Source: Athripsodes cinereus (Eukaryota; Arthropoda; Insecta; Trichoptera; Leptoceridae). Taken from it: a stretch of 64,000 nucleotides of DNA. The DNA lies in NCBI GenBank assembly GCA_947579605.1, contig OX388322.1:7192001-7256000 (forward strand). The letters run 5' to 3'. The notes under the pieces are model-generated. The model worked only from the letters and a program-made list of their open reading frames with translations. It did not search any database and was not told the DNA's origin. The position numbers were made by a program, and so were the translations under genes. Position 1 is the stretch's first letter, and every line of letters starts with the position of its first letter. Positions 12,262-23,791 of the stretch are shown in pieces.

Positions 12262-12819
12262 ATATTATATAACTATCTTCAGCTAAGATGGTTATGTCTC
12301 ACTTCACCCTTTCGTACGCAGTATTTTCTGCAGTATAAAAGGTTACTTTTATCCCAGGGGTGGTCTGCCTTCAGATGGCGTCTTTCTGTCTACGCTGCAG
12401 GGACGCTGAGCCCGCCACTTTTTTTTTATCAATACACTTTATTTATGTATAAAACATAATTTTACTTTCATTTTATCACTTCTAAACTAGTATTTCAGAG
12501 AATTTGTGATAAAAATAAAAATAAATTATACAGTTACGCCCTTTTGATATTGTGAAAATGTAATTCACTTAGAAAATAAGTATTTTATTCTATTCTTCTC
12601 AAGACCATCCACCCGTTAGCGAGTGATTTAGTAGAAAATAAGTAAATCTAATTTGTATGATATGATCAAGGATAACCGATCTTTTCTGTATAATATTATG
12701 TTGTCAAGTGTCCTGTAAAAAGCAGATTACTAGAAAAAAATGGAGACATTTTCTTTGCTGGAGGTTCTCTTTCCATATTCTGCAGTGTAATAAATTATCC
12801 TGTAATCTCCGTATTACAG
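12262..12819. other. no gene seen
   Basis: Includes a GC-richer stretch at 12355-12420 that is not classified. The remainder is AT-rich. Confidence 0.35.
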
Positions 12820-13118
12820 GAGTGACGATGGTCCTGCCTGGGACATGTTTTGAGAATGCCCAATGACAGTTGGCCAAAAAGAGCACTGTTCTTTCGTCCG
12901 CAAGGGTTCCGTCGGCCTGGGCGTCCCTCTTTCACAATACACCGTTTCTATGGCAACGATATTAGAGCGAAGGGAATGCCGTGGAAAGAGGGGACGCAAT
13001 TAGCGCAGAGACGCTCTGAATGAAGGAGACTTTCTTTCTCTCTTTTAGACAGGAGGGTTTCTGCCCTGTGCTCCCAAGAGGAGCTTTGAGGGCGATGAAT
13101 GAATGAATGAATTATAAA
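12820..13118 (+). pseudogene. reverse-transcriptase C-terminal relic with (GAAT)n tail
   Basis: A frame in phase with position 12841 reads RWSCLGHVLRMPN, then PKRALFFRPQGFRRPGRP and QLAQRRSE before a stop at about 13018. This W..GHV.RM...GRRP.GRP layout is the conserved tail of insect non-LTR endonuclease-reverse transcriptases. The coding remnant is followed by GAATGAATGAATGAAT at 13098-13115, a probable 3' tail. The element is 5'-truncated and carries internal stops. Confidence 0.65.
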
Positions 13119-13152
13119 TATTTTAATAATTTAAACGAGATTTAAGAACACT

Positions 13153-13380
13153 AGCAAAGAATTGGTCTCCCATTCTTTTCAGTAAGTTTTTGAGGGTCCT
13201 TTAAAGGGCAGTTGTTCGAAAAATTAACATATTTTGCATCTTAAATTCTGCGATGAGGTTTGTCACACATACTGAATGTCTTGTTGACACGGAGAGGACG
13301 GCTTTCATGTTTATAATATGCAGCTGGTCTTCGGTTACCCTAATATGAGTAGGATATTATGCCATTGTGGTATAGTAGTG
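13153..13380 (+). mobile_element. SINE-A copy
   Basis: Near-complete. It runs from AAAGAATTGGTCTCCCA to GTGGTATAGTAGTG and lacks the extreme 5' CCCGTGGAG. Confidence 0.7.
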
Positions 13381-14648
13381 AAAGAAAAAAGTAAACTTTC
13401 AGAATTGGTGGCATGTGCATCCAGAAAACGGACATACAAATTATGTGACGGTGCCAAAAAGGAAAAAGGCTTTGAGTATGAAGATATTTTATCAGGAGCA
13501 TATAAATGCACGCGGGTGCTCTATTTTATTTTTATTTATTTGTATTTCGATATCTACGACAAAACCAAACACATTTTTCGTATTATTATTTTATATTTTC
13601 CTTAATAACATTATCAGATTATATTATTGAATGTTCGAAAACAGATGTCAATATTTTCATAACACAGTATTTTTTTTCTCCGAAGTATTCTCGTAATAAA
13701 GCGTGTTATAAAAAATATGTTTCCATGACAACATCCCTTTTATTGGATTGTTTAGGGTTTCTTAGGGATTTTCAACGCTTTCTACAAAATAAAAATCTAA
13801 CATTTTACGGCCAATATACTTGTATGTTTCATTGCTTTACCTTCATTCGTCTTTTGTTTAAGATGTGCTATTTTGTTTTAGGTGCGAAACAAATGTTTAT
13901 CTTCACAAAACATAACCGCTATGCCTACCAATAAAAAGTGTTTTAATACTTATCCATACTCCACTTTTAATGAAAAAATAATATTCTGTTGGTGCTTGCT
14001 TTGCAAAGTTTTATATCAAAGAACAACAATTGTTTTTTTTTGGTAGGTAACACTTTGTGTGACCCGGGTTTTGACATTCGATGTCTTTGTCAAACTAAAA
14101 CTAAAAAATACAGTTTCTTAAATATTGCATTTTAACTGTAGAAACAAATGTTTAGCTATGGTCAAGTGGGGCAATATATTTTATAATGTTTAACAGGATT
14201 TGGGTGCAGAGATCCAGTTGAGATCTGAAATATGAGATCCCAAAAAGATGATTGCTTCTATAGTTCGCATAAAGCGTTTCTCGATTGGCGGACCTTACAT
14301 CGTGACAACAAGAATGGTGGAATTGATGAACGTTGTCCATGGCCACTGAAAGTGATCACTTAAGCTAGCCTAGAGCCAATTCGTAAGCGTTTGGACGCCT
14401 TTCTCACTTCTTCCAATTCCATAATGTTGTTCTTTTGTTTGTTCGTATTTACTGTTTTAGAATTATACAAAAATACAATAATTTTTATTGCAATATGCCT
14501 TTACGGATACAGTCTTATGATTATGATCTTTCTGAGAAGTTTTAAGGATTTTACTAGTAAAAATAGAATTATCTTTGTATTACACAGTATAGTACCTATA
14601 CGGTACACCAGTAGGCCTAGTCAAAACACATTTTAGCGTTACTTTTTC
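13381..14648. other. no assigned gene
   Basis: Overlapping open frames at 13318-13934 and a minus-strand frame at 14152-14346 are not recognised. The former starts inside the SINE-A copy at 13153-13380. The latter region (14200-14345) is less AT-rich and could be an old coding relic, but its reading frame is unclear. Confidence 0.35.
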
Positions 14649-14757
14649 GTTCGAATATAGACGAAGTTGCGAGAAAGTGTAATTTTCGCACCTAATTGTG
14701 TATTTAAGCTACGAAAATTGACACTTTCTCGCAACGTTCTCTATATTGAAAACCTAA
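14649..14757. mobile_element. foldback element about 110 bp
   Basis: GTTGCGAGAAAGTGT (14666 onward) is inverted as ACACTTTCTCGCAAC (ending 14735). The similarity extends outward on both sides to about 40 bp per arm, with a 23-bp loop. Confidence 0.65.
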
Positions 14758-15048
14758 CGTTTAAATGTGCTTTGATTATGCCTACTTGTTGATAGCAGTA
14801 GAGAACGACTGAAAAGAGAGTACCTATATAATATTGTCTTCTTATCCTTAATACATATTTGAATGTACTTTGTTTTGTGTCTGGGAGACTCTTCTACTTC
14901 TATACCATCAATGCATATTCTACGAGTGGGATAATCAGCCAGCAGTAGATTCTATATAATATCTATGTAATATTATGGTCTTTCTGAGAATTTACATTAC
15001 CTGTTGAATCAGTTACGGTAGCTACAATATGTAATATTATTATTTTTT
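14758..15048. other. no gene seen
   Basis: AT-rich, nothing recognised. Confidence 0.35.
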
Positions 15049-15300
15049 AACATAACATAACATAACACGTATAGACGATTCACACAGACCGAGCTAGTCC
15101 CAAACTAAGATATGAATCTTGTATTTTGGGTACTAACACGGCGATACACATATACAATGCATTAAACACATATACATGTAACACCCAGACCCAGGACAAT
15201 CTGAAAAAGGTCAATCTTCATTTTGCCCGGGCCGGGAATCGAACCCGGGACCTCGTGACTCAAAGGCAAGTGCGTTAGCCTCCGCGCCACACCGGTCGGT
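15049..15300 (-). mobile_element. SINE-B, tRNA-derived, essentially full length
   Basis: Read on the minus strand, the head has box A TGGCGCGGAGGC (15278-15289) and box B GGTTCGATTCC (15235-15245), the internal RNA polymerase III promoter of a tRNA. A roughly 180-bp body follows, ending in an ATGTT repeat tail (ATAACATAACATAAC on the plus strand). The 3' part recurs at 28305-28398 (-) and 62118-62190 (+), showing it is a dispersed retroposon. Confidence 0.85.
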
Positions 15301-16625
15301 ATTATACAATATTATGATAAGTAACGAAATGTATACAATGATATCTGTTAGAATTTTCTATTAAATGGTGTGTTTAAGGTAATTATTACGAATATAAATA
15401 CAAGTAGTTAGATCTAGGTTACAGTTATGATTTTACCAAGAAATATCGGTTAGATATATGAGGTTTGTCCTGTAGCCTGAGAGTGAATGCAATTTAGAAT
15501 GCCAGATAATGAACCATATTGTAGAGTGTCTTCTATATGGCTTTGAGTTTGGTTGGTTGAACTACATGAAATGACCACTGATGCATCCAACTGGCTGAGA
15601 AATTTCAAAATAATAGATTAAAGAATGGTTTTAAAATAAATAAATGGAGAAAATTGTCTCAATAGGCTGTTGCCAATTCTGAGGTATTATTACATAAATC
15701 AATTCTTATTCAACATCAAGCACTACGCTTTATCCTGATGCCTAATAAGTCAAAAATTCATTCGTTCATAACGGCGTTTCCCATGAGTGGTATAACCAGC
15801 GAACGAATTGCAAGTAATAAACATGCAAATTATCCTCTACATATCAATTAAAGTAAAAGCGTTCAGAATGGGTGGCGTACATTCATACATTAAATCGTTA
15901 AAGTATCTCAAAATTGACAGTGACACAGTGGGAATTTTTCCTAAAAAGGCAATATGGAACGAAATAATATGTTAGTTCAAATGTAGACATTTCATCGTAG
16001 GTACTGCTATATTAGCATATTTACAAACAACAGTGGTGGTTCCTTCTTAAGACTGTTAATATGGTACACCTCCTTTATAAATTCAACAAGCATATTTTTT
16101 TCATATTATTATTATTCCCATAAACAATTTTTCAAAATACATACCTACTTTTCTTCTAACAATGCAATCCGGGTGCTATCCGGCTGGTCGACGAGACTCC
16201 TTCAATGAACAATGCAGTGCATTTTAATTCGTTATCATGTAAGAGAATAAATAAAGGATATCGATGTTTTCTCTATGAAGGTATTTTTTTACTAAAAGTA
16301 GCAGCTAGAGCAAGAATTCATGGTCCCATAGTATCTTTTTCGGAGAAAACAGAAATGAATTTGTCTGAGTTTTGCATATGCTAATGAAAAATATCTTGAT
16401 TTGTTACGTTAATCAGGGGTCGATTTTAATTTTGTTGAGATTTCAGTTTCAAAGTTAGGTTCAATTGTTTTTGTTCTGATAAAGTTTATATATTGTAGGT
16501 TTGTTTTTTAAAAAAAAAAAAACATTTGATTAACTGGTCACATAATAGAAATAATAGCGAAGAGACATAATACTGATTACCTACTTTAAAAAGTTGTATC
16601 TCAAAAGCATTTTATGGTATAACGC
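15301..16625. other. no gene seen
   Basis: AT-rich sequence. Weak SINE-A-like words occur at about 15695-15910, too decayed to delimit. Confidence 0.35.
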
Positions 16626-16766
16626 ATTTGACATCTTCAATTTAGCTATGAGGTGATTATGAATATCTTAACTTTTGTTGGCATGGGAAAAATGTCCTGT
16701 ATGTTAACTACATGCAGATAGTCCGCATGTAGGAAATACCGTGATGGTATGAATGAATGAATAGTT
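16626..16766 (+). mobile_element. SINE-A 3' half
   Basis: From CATCTTCAATTTAGC to CCGTGATGGTAT, followed by GAATGAATGAAT. The tail repeat therefore differs from the TAG repeats of other copies. Confidence 0.65.
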
Positions 16767-16860
16767 ATGTTCTCTTGTTCCAGCTATAGCATAAATTTTC
16801 CGCACCCCATTTAATCCAACCCACCAGCCGGAGACGCCTCTGTAAACCGCCTATATCAAT

Positions 16861-17347
16861 CATCATCATCATCTCTAGCCATCTCTCCACTGCTGGATGT
16901 AGGCCTCTTCCATATTCCTCCATCTTTTTCTCTCCTGCGCGACTGCTGTCCACCTCCTACCCGCGACATGAACGATATCGTCAACCCATCTTTTCTGCGG
17001 TCGACCCACTCCCCTTTTTTGATCCCACGGTCTCCAGTTCACGATTCTAGGTGTCCATCTTTCAGTTCCCTGTCTAGCCACATGACCCGCCCACTGCCAT
17101 TTCATTTTTGTGACACGGTCCACCACATCGGCAACTTTTGTTCGGCGTCTGATTTCCACAATTGGTACTCTGTCTCTAAGACTTATGCCTAGCATTTGCC
17201 TTTCCATAAATCTTTGTGCACATCTTAATTTGTGTATGGTATTGGCTGTCAGTGTCATTGTTTCAAGACCATATGTCATTACAGGGAGGATACATGTGTC
17301 ATAGACCTTCCTTTTCAGGTTAATGGGAACTTCTTTGTTTTTTCTTT
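16861..17347 (-). pseudogene. RTE-II retrotransposon fragment flanked by a 12-bp TSD
   Basis: A minus-strand open frame, uninterrupted to the stop at 16875, encodes the last ~155 residues of a non-LTR reverse transcriptase: PINLKRKVYDTCILPVMTYG, MERQMLGISLRD, KWQWAGHVARQ, VGRPQKRWVDDIV and EEAYIQQWRDG. Behind the stop come GATGATGATGAT tail repeats. GCCTATATCAAT is repeated exactly at both edges (16849-16860 and 17348-17359), proving a discrete retrotransposition. It is truncated at the 5' end and lacks the endonuclease and the catalytic reverse-transcriptase core, so it cannot move itself. Confidence 0.9.
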
Positions 17348-17600
17348 GCCTATATCAATACACGTTCCATTTATGAAATCACATTCCTTTTATGAAATCA
17401 AAATTATTCCTACTTTCCACACGCAACACCAACACGTGTGGGTGTAATATACTATCAATAAAATATTATTATTAGTATTGCCATTACAAAGAAATAATAA
17501 CTTTCTTGGTATTTTAATAAAAATAATAATTATTTATTATCCTTAATATTTAAGTCCGTTCGTATGTATGTAGGTATTTAATAAGTAATTATTAAATATG

Positions 17601-17900
17601 TTTTTACCGACACTTATGTATGAAAGCGAAACTTGGACGTGGTTGATGAGAGATGAAAGTGAAATACATACTGCGGTCATATGATCATTGAGAAAAATGG
17701 GTGATAAAATCTTGCGTGATAGAGTGAGGAATGAGGATATCAGAAGAATAAGCGGATGCGATAGGAGTATTAAGAATGTGTATAAATAATTTGCGATGGT
17801 TTATATACGTGGAACGAATGGATGTAAGATTTTTCGCTACATTTCGATATTAAATTCTGTTTATGCATTGTGCGTAAGATATGTCAACTGTCCAGTTTCA
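17601..17900 (+). pseudogene. reverse-transcriptase C-terminal relic
   Basis: Reading from CCG at 17607 gives PTLMYESETWTWLMRDES, then LRKMGDKILRDRVRNEDIRR with two in-frame stops, ending near 17825. P.L.YGSETW followed by DR.RN.DIR is a typical tail of insect non-LTR elements. The sequence after it (17830-17880) recurs at about 47195-47240, probably as the family's 3' untranslated region. Confidence 0.65.
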
Positions 17901-18164
17901 AAATTCGACATGTAGAAAATACCTTATATTTGAGATCGCCATTTTTGTAATGTTATGATTAAAAAACATAACAAAAAGTGAAATATACTAAATAATAATT
18001 GCATTGTTAAAAAACATACGTTGTCATTGTTCCGTTTAATAGTTAAACAATTACTGGCGCTTCAAACAGAATATCACATCTATTTTTTTGAGAAGGAATA
18101 CTGTTATCACCGTACCAGAAGAGAGCAATCTAGTAGGAAGGTGTAATTTCCCTGTCTTGCGTGA

Positions 18165-18445
18165 ATCAATTGGCGACGTACACGGTCGGACGGGCCAGGG
18201 GTGGCCTGATATGGGATCCTATTTTTATAAAGACTAACATAATCTATACATAGCTTTTGTCCCTGTGAGGGCTTCCCCTGGCTCGCTCGTCTGGGATCAC
18301 TATTGGTAGCCCATGATGGGTTTGATAATAAGAAAAAGCATATTATATGTGATGTTCATGATGATTTATATATTGTGAAAATTGTCAAATGTTGATGTAG
18401 GTATTGTAAGGAGGGAAATAAAAAGCTTTTCACTCCATTTCATTT
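18165..18445 (+). repeat. dispersed repeat family E
   Basis: Shares CCTGGCTCGCTCGT.TGGGA, GAGCCCATGAT-like words and a terminal AATAAAAAGCTTTT with 45700-45945. The polyadenylation-like signal at the end suggests a retroposed 3' end. Confidence 0.55.
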
Positions 18446-18786
18446 TCATTTATTTATATACCATCAACGCATCTATACATTGTGGAAAAACTGTGAACTA
18501 CCAGCATATAAAACGGATTTCAATGCTAGTTTGGTAAAATAAGTTACATTATATTATGTTATGTTTTAAAATTTATAAACGTGTCGATATTTGCACGTAA
18601 CACAAGAACGATATCGTATAAGCTACTACAATTTTGTTGTAAAGTTTTTTATAATTAATATTACGCTGTGTAACTAACATCAAGTTGTTTTAGACCTTGC
18701 GTAAAAAAATGATTTTAAAGCGGTCTGGAATAATAAAAAACTTCTTATGAAGAGGTATAAATTTTTTATATTATTTTGCCATTGCG

Positions 18787-19056
18787 CCACCGGTAGTGAA
18801 AAGGCTTCCAACTCTCTCCAGTAAATTTTTGGATGATCTGTAAAAGGCAGGTATTCGATAAATATCATGTTCCAAGACATTTAACATTTTCAGTAACGGG
18901 ATGAGAAATGTCACAAATTCTGAATGTCTTAACTTTTATTGTCACGGAGAGGATGGCTTACATGTTTACTACAAGCACTTGGTCCGCTGGCTACATCACT
19001 TTTGGGAGATCCCGTGATTGTATGGATGTATGGATATGTGTGGATGGACGTATGGA
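18787..19056 (+). mobile_element. SINE-A copy
   Basis: From a CCGGTA-like start to CCCGTGATTGTATGG, then a TATGGATG-type tail. Divergent but nearly full length. Confidence 0.65.
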
Positions 19057-19726
19057 TAAATATTTTATACGAAGTCGACTTGCAGTTGATTAATTATGCG
19101 TCTTACTGAAAATATATTGTATGTTACTAATATTTATATCTTTGTTCTTATACATTACAAAAAGGCTTAAATTAATATAAATATATGTATGTAAATTTGA
19201 GGTAGGTATTTGAATTTCATGAACGATTTATTCTTCCTATCTTGAATGTCAAAAAATATAATTTATTAACTTATATAAATAAAAAAAATATTGATTTTAC
19301 TATACCGTCAATGTATATCATGAATGGAAAACTATGTACCTACTACAGTGATGAATAAATAAATATTGAATATATTACATTGAATGAACATTTAACTTAT
19401 TTACAAGAGGGTTAGTTAGAAGACATCGCAATAAACTCGACTTCCGAACATTTTTAATTAATATTTTCTGTTCTTGTGTGCAATGTGCAGATGACAAAAC
19501 AAATATTTAATCTCAATTGAAGAGCCATTTTACGCATTGTAAAAATAAATTATTGAATAAAAAGCATATAGGACAAAAGCATTATTTATCAACAACACAT
19601 CAAAAATCAAGATCTTAAATGTCTTTTATATGGCAATGATATGCATCGTAAAATTTTATCAAGAAATCATTTTTTAATCGATAAGATAATTTAAAACTAG
19701 AGTTAAATAATATACACCCTGTACTT
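19057..19726. other. no gene seen
   Basis: AT-rich, no recognised element. Confidence 0.35.
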
Positions 19727-19856
19727 TATCATTACGGCATATCGCACAATTGGGGTAGCCAGCAGACCAGCCACATATAATAAAGATAAAAACTGTTCTC
19801 TCTGTGCCAACAAATAAATTTAGACATTCAGAATGCGTGGCAAACCTCTCTTTTTT
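19727..19856 (-). mobile_element. SINE-A 3' half
   Basis: Contains CATTACGGCATAT, GGGGTAGCCAGCAGACCAGC and GACATTCAGAATGCG, the complement of the family's 3' half. Confidence 0.7.
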
Positions 19857-20627
19857 TTCGAACACTGCTAAATAATTATTTCGAGTATTTTTATTCACTG
19901 TCCTCAAATATTAAATATCTATCTTGTGTATGACACTAAAATAATTTGGAAAATTTGTCTAACGTAAATACTTAAATTACTCCTTTAAATTTTGGATAAT
20001 GTGTAAAACGTAAATAAATATGTGATTGTTTTCTTTGTTTCAGAGCGAAGGAAGGACTTCGATATAAACAATGGCAGATATTTACACAAAGGAAGATATT
20101 TACATATTGTAATTTACAGGATAAGAACAATATATTTGGTAAAATACTGTTCACAAAAGTAGGTACATCAGAATAGAGGATGTACAACAAAAGTATCGTT
20201 ATAAGAAACAACTTTAACCTTTAGAGTAATAATTTTTCAAACATTCTATCCTTGGTCTTGTTTATTTCTTACATTTTAACGTAACGAGGACTCCATCAAC
20301 TACTTTGATATAAAATAATTATGAGATTATGCTACTGGAGCTGAGTTCCCGATTAGATCAAATGATTAAAACAAAAAATGTTTACTTTGAATCCTTTTCA
20401 TTGCATTAACTGAAGCTTAAACGTAGAAGTCAACTGGTAAAAAATTAAAAAAAGAATTATTAAAAAAAATTGTGGTTATATCTGTACAGCTGAAACAAAT
20501 CCAGTATTTGCAAGAAATTTGTTTTCTATGTATGATTATGAAATGATCCTATGAGATATATAGGTAAATATCGTAACACATCTTTTTGCCGAATCTCGAA
20601 TATCTTATTATTATTATATCATAAAGC
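19857..20627. other. no gene seen
   Basis: AT-rich, no recognised element. Confidence 0.35.
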
Positions 20628-20700
20628 TGGAGTTTGTCGGCATCTGGGATCGAACAGTGCACCTCTTGTGTATGAGGCCGAGACTCTAACTCCAGGTTTA
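20628..20700 (-). mobile_element. SINE-C head fragment
   Basis: The complement of GAGTTTGTCGGCATC, GGGATCGAAC and GAGGCCGAGACTC matches the head of the 9110-9260 copy. Confidence 0.55.
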
Positions 20701-20752
20701 GAATTATATAACTGTTTCGTGTTAAGTTATTCCTAAGATAAAGTTTTTAAAA

Positions 20753-21013
20753 TCTACTATACTACTATTACTATACCATCACGGCATATCCTGTCACAAG
20801 TGGGGTAGCCAGCAGATCAGCTGCATGTAAGAAACATGCAAACTGTCCTCTTCGTGCCAATATAAAATCAAGACATTCAGGATGGGTGGCAAGCCTCATC
20901 GCTGAATTTAAGAAGTAAAATGTCTTAATTTTTTCGAACACCTGCCTTTTACAGGACACTCGAAAACTTACGCAGAAGAGTGGGAGACCAATTCTTTACC
21001 GGGTACTCCACGG
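20753..21013 (-). mobile_element. SINE-A, full length with 10-bp TSD
   Basis: Complete on the minus strand, from the complement of CCCGTGGAGTACCCGGTAAA to GTGATGGTATAGTAATAG. GTTTTTAAAA is present exactly at both edges (20743-20752 and 21014-21023), showing retroposition. No open frame of interest. Confidence 0.85.
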
Positions 21014-21590
21014 GTTTTTAAAACGGTATTATATAAATGATCATCAAATAATATTTTTGATCCTAGTCACCGACCATCAGAAAAATAAAACGATAATCAA
21101 AAAAGTAAAATTAACACCAAAACAATACCACCAAATATTTCATATTCCGATCATGAAAATATAAAATAAATATCATCAAATAAATGAAACTAACATCAAA
21201 ATTATTACCTACAAATATTAAATTCCGATCGTCTAAATATTTCGGTATGACCACCAAAAAATACATTTGACCATAAAATAAATAGATTGATTGCCAAAAT
21301 AGTAGATTGATCGCCAAATTTGTTATTATAATAACAAAAATCGTTCATAATATTTATGTAAATTCATTAGAAAGTCTCTTTCTTCACTATCGTGATTTTT
21401 TTAAGAATGCTTAAAATGACATGACCCTTTTTATTATTTCACTATTCACGACTACAATAATAATATTTGAATACTCAAACCCGTTGCAGATGCACTATTA
21501 TCGGAACTATGATACTTGAGCGGCCCCACCCGTATTCGAGCATTTTTTCCATAGAAAAAGTAAAATATACGAAACTTAAGGAAATTTATA

Positions 21591-21678
21591 TTCGAACTAG
21601 ATTTTATTTTCGCCGGTTTTATTTTATTTTTGCCGGCAAAAATAAAATAAAACCGGCGAAAATAAAATCTAGTTCGAA
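21591..21678. repeat. perfect 88-bp palindrome
   Basis: The two 44-base halves are exact reverse complements with no spacer, centred in TTTGCC/GGCAAA (between 21634 and 21635). It includes paired CGCCGG and GCCGGC words in otherwise AT-rich sequence. Confidence 0.95.
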
Positions 21679-21803
21679 CATAAATTGGCTCCACCCGTTG
21701 TCGAGTATTTTTTTTCTACAGAAAAGTAATATGTACAAAACTGTAAGAAATTTATATTGGAATCAGATTTTATTTTTGCCGGCAAATGTTTTATTGTTTT
21801 GTA

Positions 21804-22085
21804 TTCAATTTAGAAATATTTGAGGATCACGATTTGATGATCAATCTACTATTTTGGCGATCACATTGAATTATTTGGTGACAATATTTTATTTTTTAGG
21901 GTTCAATTTAGAATTATTTGAGGATCACGATTTGATGATCAATCTACTATTTTGGCGATCATATTGAATTATTTGGTTACAAAATTTAATTTTTTAAGGT
22001 TCAATTTAGAATTATTTGAGGATCACGATTTGATGATCAATCTACTATTTTGGCAATCATATTGAATTATTTGGTGACGATTTTG
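21804..22085. repeat. 98-bp tandem repeat, about three copies
   Basis: Copies begin with TTCAATTTAGAA at 21804, 21902 and 22000, a constant 98-bp period. Each holds TTTGATGATCAATCTACTAT. Confidence 0.9.
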
Positions 22086-22103
22086 GTATATTTTTGATGA
22101 TCA

Positions 22104-23160
22104 CTTAAATACAAGCCTTTTTAAAATCACAGCATACAAATACAACTCTGTCTGTTCATATATGTATGTCAGTACAAAGAATTGTTTAAATGTAAAAATA
22201 TTTATATTAAAGTAAAAATTGTATCCAAGAATGCAAAAGAAATAAGTAGAGAAAAATTCAAAAGACATCCAATTATTAAAATCAACAGAGATCTTTTACC
22301 GGGCCATAAAGTTGTTTTTTTTTCCACTTGTGGCAGAATATTGCACCCTCAAACGAGGGTTTTTCTTAATACCAAAAATTAAGACAGAATTTTATGAGAA
22401 AAAATGTGTGACGAGGGTACCTGCCTTTGTGTCGAGCTTTTAAACACTTTAAGTGAAGAAAGCTGTGAAATAAACAATAAGAGCATTCTTTTTACGAAAA
22501 ATAGAAGAAAGTAAAAACCAAAGCAACAAAGGTTTTCAAGATCAAGTGCCTGTACGTCTTAGTATTTATAAATAATAACACCATATGTTTACTTCTTAGG
22601 TTTTTAGAAAATTATATACCTAGCTTAGGTACTGTCTTTTATTTATCATTTCAAAACGAAATTTCTATGTCGCAGCTAGTTTCCAGGAAAAAAAATGCAT
22701 GTAATTTTTTAATGTTTTGTAAGGAATGAGACATCTAATATTATTACGAATGTTTGGAAACTGCCATAAAGCCACCCCCAAATCAATAAATAATGACATT
22801 TAACATATTCAATTATGCGATGAAGTGTGAACGGAACGGCTGTTTGTAGTGAACATTAAGGTCATCCTCTTCGTGTCAATAAAAAAATTGATATTCAGAA
22901 CCTTAACGTTGAATTGAAAAATTTAAATAAAATTCCCAAACCAGGTTATGAAACACAAGATCTTTATTTGTTGGTTATTTATATTGCCACTGCATCCATT
23001 TAAGAATGATTCTGCCTCAATTTCGTCAGAAAGTATCGTTATTTTTTGAACGAACTTCGACAGGGTTAATCATAATTTTTATAATATTGTTTTATAATAT
23101 ATTTTATAGTTGTGATATTTACTTTAGATTAATAAAACTTCAGCATAAATAAAAACTTAA
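22104..23160. other. no gene seen
   Basis: AT-rich. A SINE-A-like fragment (CCTCTTCGTGTCAATAAAAA) lies at about 22865-22910. A short open frame at 22182-22382 is unrecognised. Confidence 0.35.
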
Positions 23161-23295
23161 TACCATAAAAAGTGTAACGTCGGTGTCGCGCCGCGATCTT
23201 AAAAGAATTAAATATTATCTTAAAATGTGTTATGACATTGAGTGCTTAAAACATTTCATGGATTAAAAAGTAAGTGATTTCATAAAGACTTGAAG

Positions 23296-23382
23296 ATGCA
23301 GACAAATGTGCAGATTGACTCGAAGAATCTTCGCCCTTCACCTGATCATCGTCCCAGGAAGGGAGCAAGGAAAACTGTTGAG
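23296..23382 (+). CDS. candidate first coding exon of a host gene
   Basis: ATG at 23296 opens 29 codons (MQTNVQIDSKNLRPSPDHRP... ending RKTVE) that run straight into AG|GTGAGT, an excellent splice donor, in phase 0. An in-frame TGA lies 21 bases upstream, so this ATG would be the start. The preceding 130 bases include a GC-rich TCGGTGTCGCGCCGCGATC, unusual here and compatible with a promoter-proximal leader. The peptide is basic and polar and is not recognised as a known domain. No downstream exon was identified, so the intron would be long and filled with transposons. It could also be a fortuitous frame. Confidence 0.42.
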
Positions 23383-23394
23383 GTGAGTCTTATA

Positions 23395-23481
23395 TTTTCT
23401 TATAATTTGGTTGATAATAAGTATTTTCTTATATTTTGGTTGATAATAAGTATTTTCTTGTAATTTGGTTGATAATGTGTA
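23395..23481. repeat. 29-bp tandem repeat, three copies
   Basis: TTTTCTTATAATTTGGTTG plus GATAATAAGTA repeats at 23395, 23424 and 23453. It lies 12 bp inside the putative intron that starts at 23383. Confidence 0.9.
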
Positions 23482-23791
23482 ATTTTTGTAAATGTTTTCA
23501 TCTTGTTTACTTGTTAAATAGTTGTCTCATACCTTTTAATGTATACACCGTTTTATTTCTTATCTCAGGGAAGTGATGAATTACTGGTCAGATCATAAAT
23601 TCCATTTTACGTTATAAAGATAATGTCCTTCGGGTGGCGGCAGCTCCTAAATAAGAAAAAATAAGCGATAAATCGTACAACATAATCTCATTTTTCACCT
23701 GTCATGGTTGCTGTTGGCAATTTGAAAAATGTTCGAAAATTAAAAATCAAAACTAACTTTGTGGTACTTACATACTTTTCGGGTCCGGACT
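23482..23791. other. no gene seen
   Basis: Part of the putative intron after the 23296-23382 exon. No element is recognised. Confidence 0.35.

Larger units (their letters stand above)
21039..22103. mobile_element. 1.06-kb inverted composite repeat element
   Basis: TGATCATCAAA at 21039-21049 is inverted at 22093-22103. The left part (to about 21345) carries GATTG(A/C)..GCCAAAATAGTAGATTGATC words, which return inverted and tandemly arrayed on the right (21804-22085). The centre is occupied by a separate segment (21480-21800) with the 88-bp palindrome. No protein is encoded; the open frames through the palindrome are artefacts of symmetry. Confidence 0.6.

Noticed and set aside
13318..13934. 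Cluster of overlapping frames of 71-142 residues
   Set aside because: They overlap in competing frames, start in a SINE-A copy, continue into AT-rich sequence giving Phe/Ile/Tyr runs, and show no domain.
15230..15300. Possible tRNA gene
   Set aside because: Boxes A and B are good, but the acceptor stem does not close and the sequence continues into a body with a repeat tail shared with other loci, so it is a SINE.
21452..21823. Overlapping frames on both strands sharing TRFYFRRFYFIFAGKNKIKP
   Set aside because: Produced by the perfect palindrome; the same peptide on both strands shows symmetry, not coding.
22315..22375. Terminator-like hairpin ACCCTCAAACGAGGGT followed by T's
   Set aside because: Intrinsic terminators do not apply to this eukaryotic context; it is a chance short hairpin.
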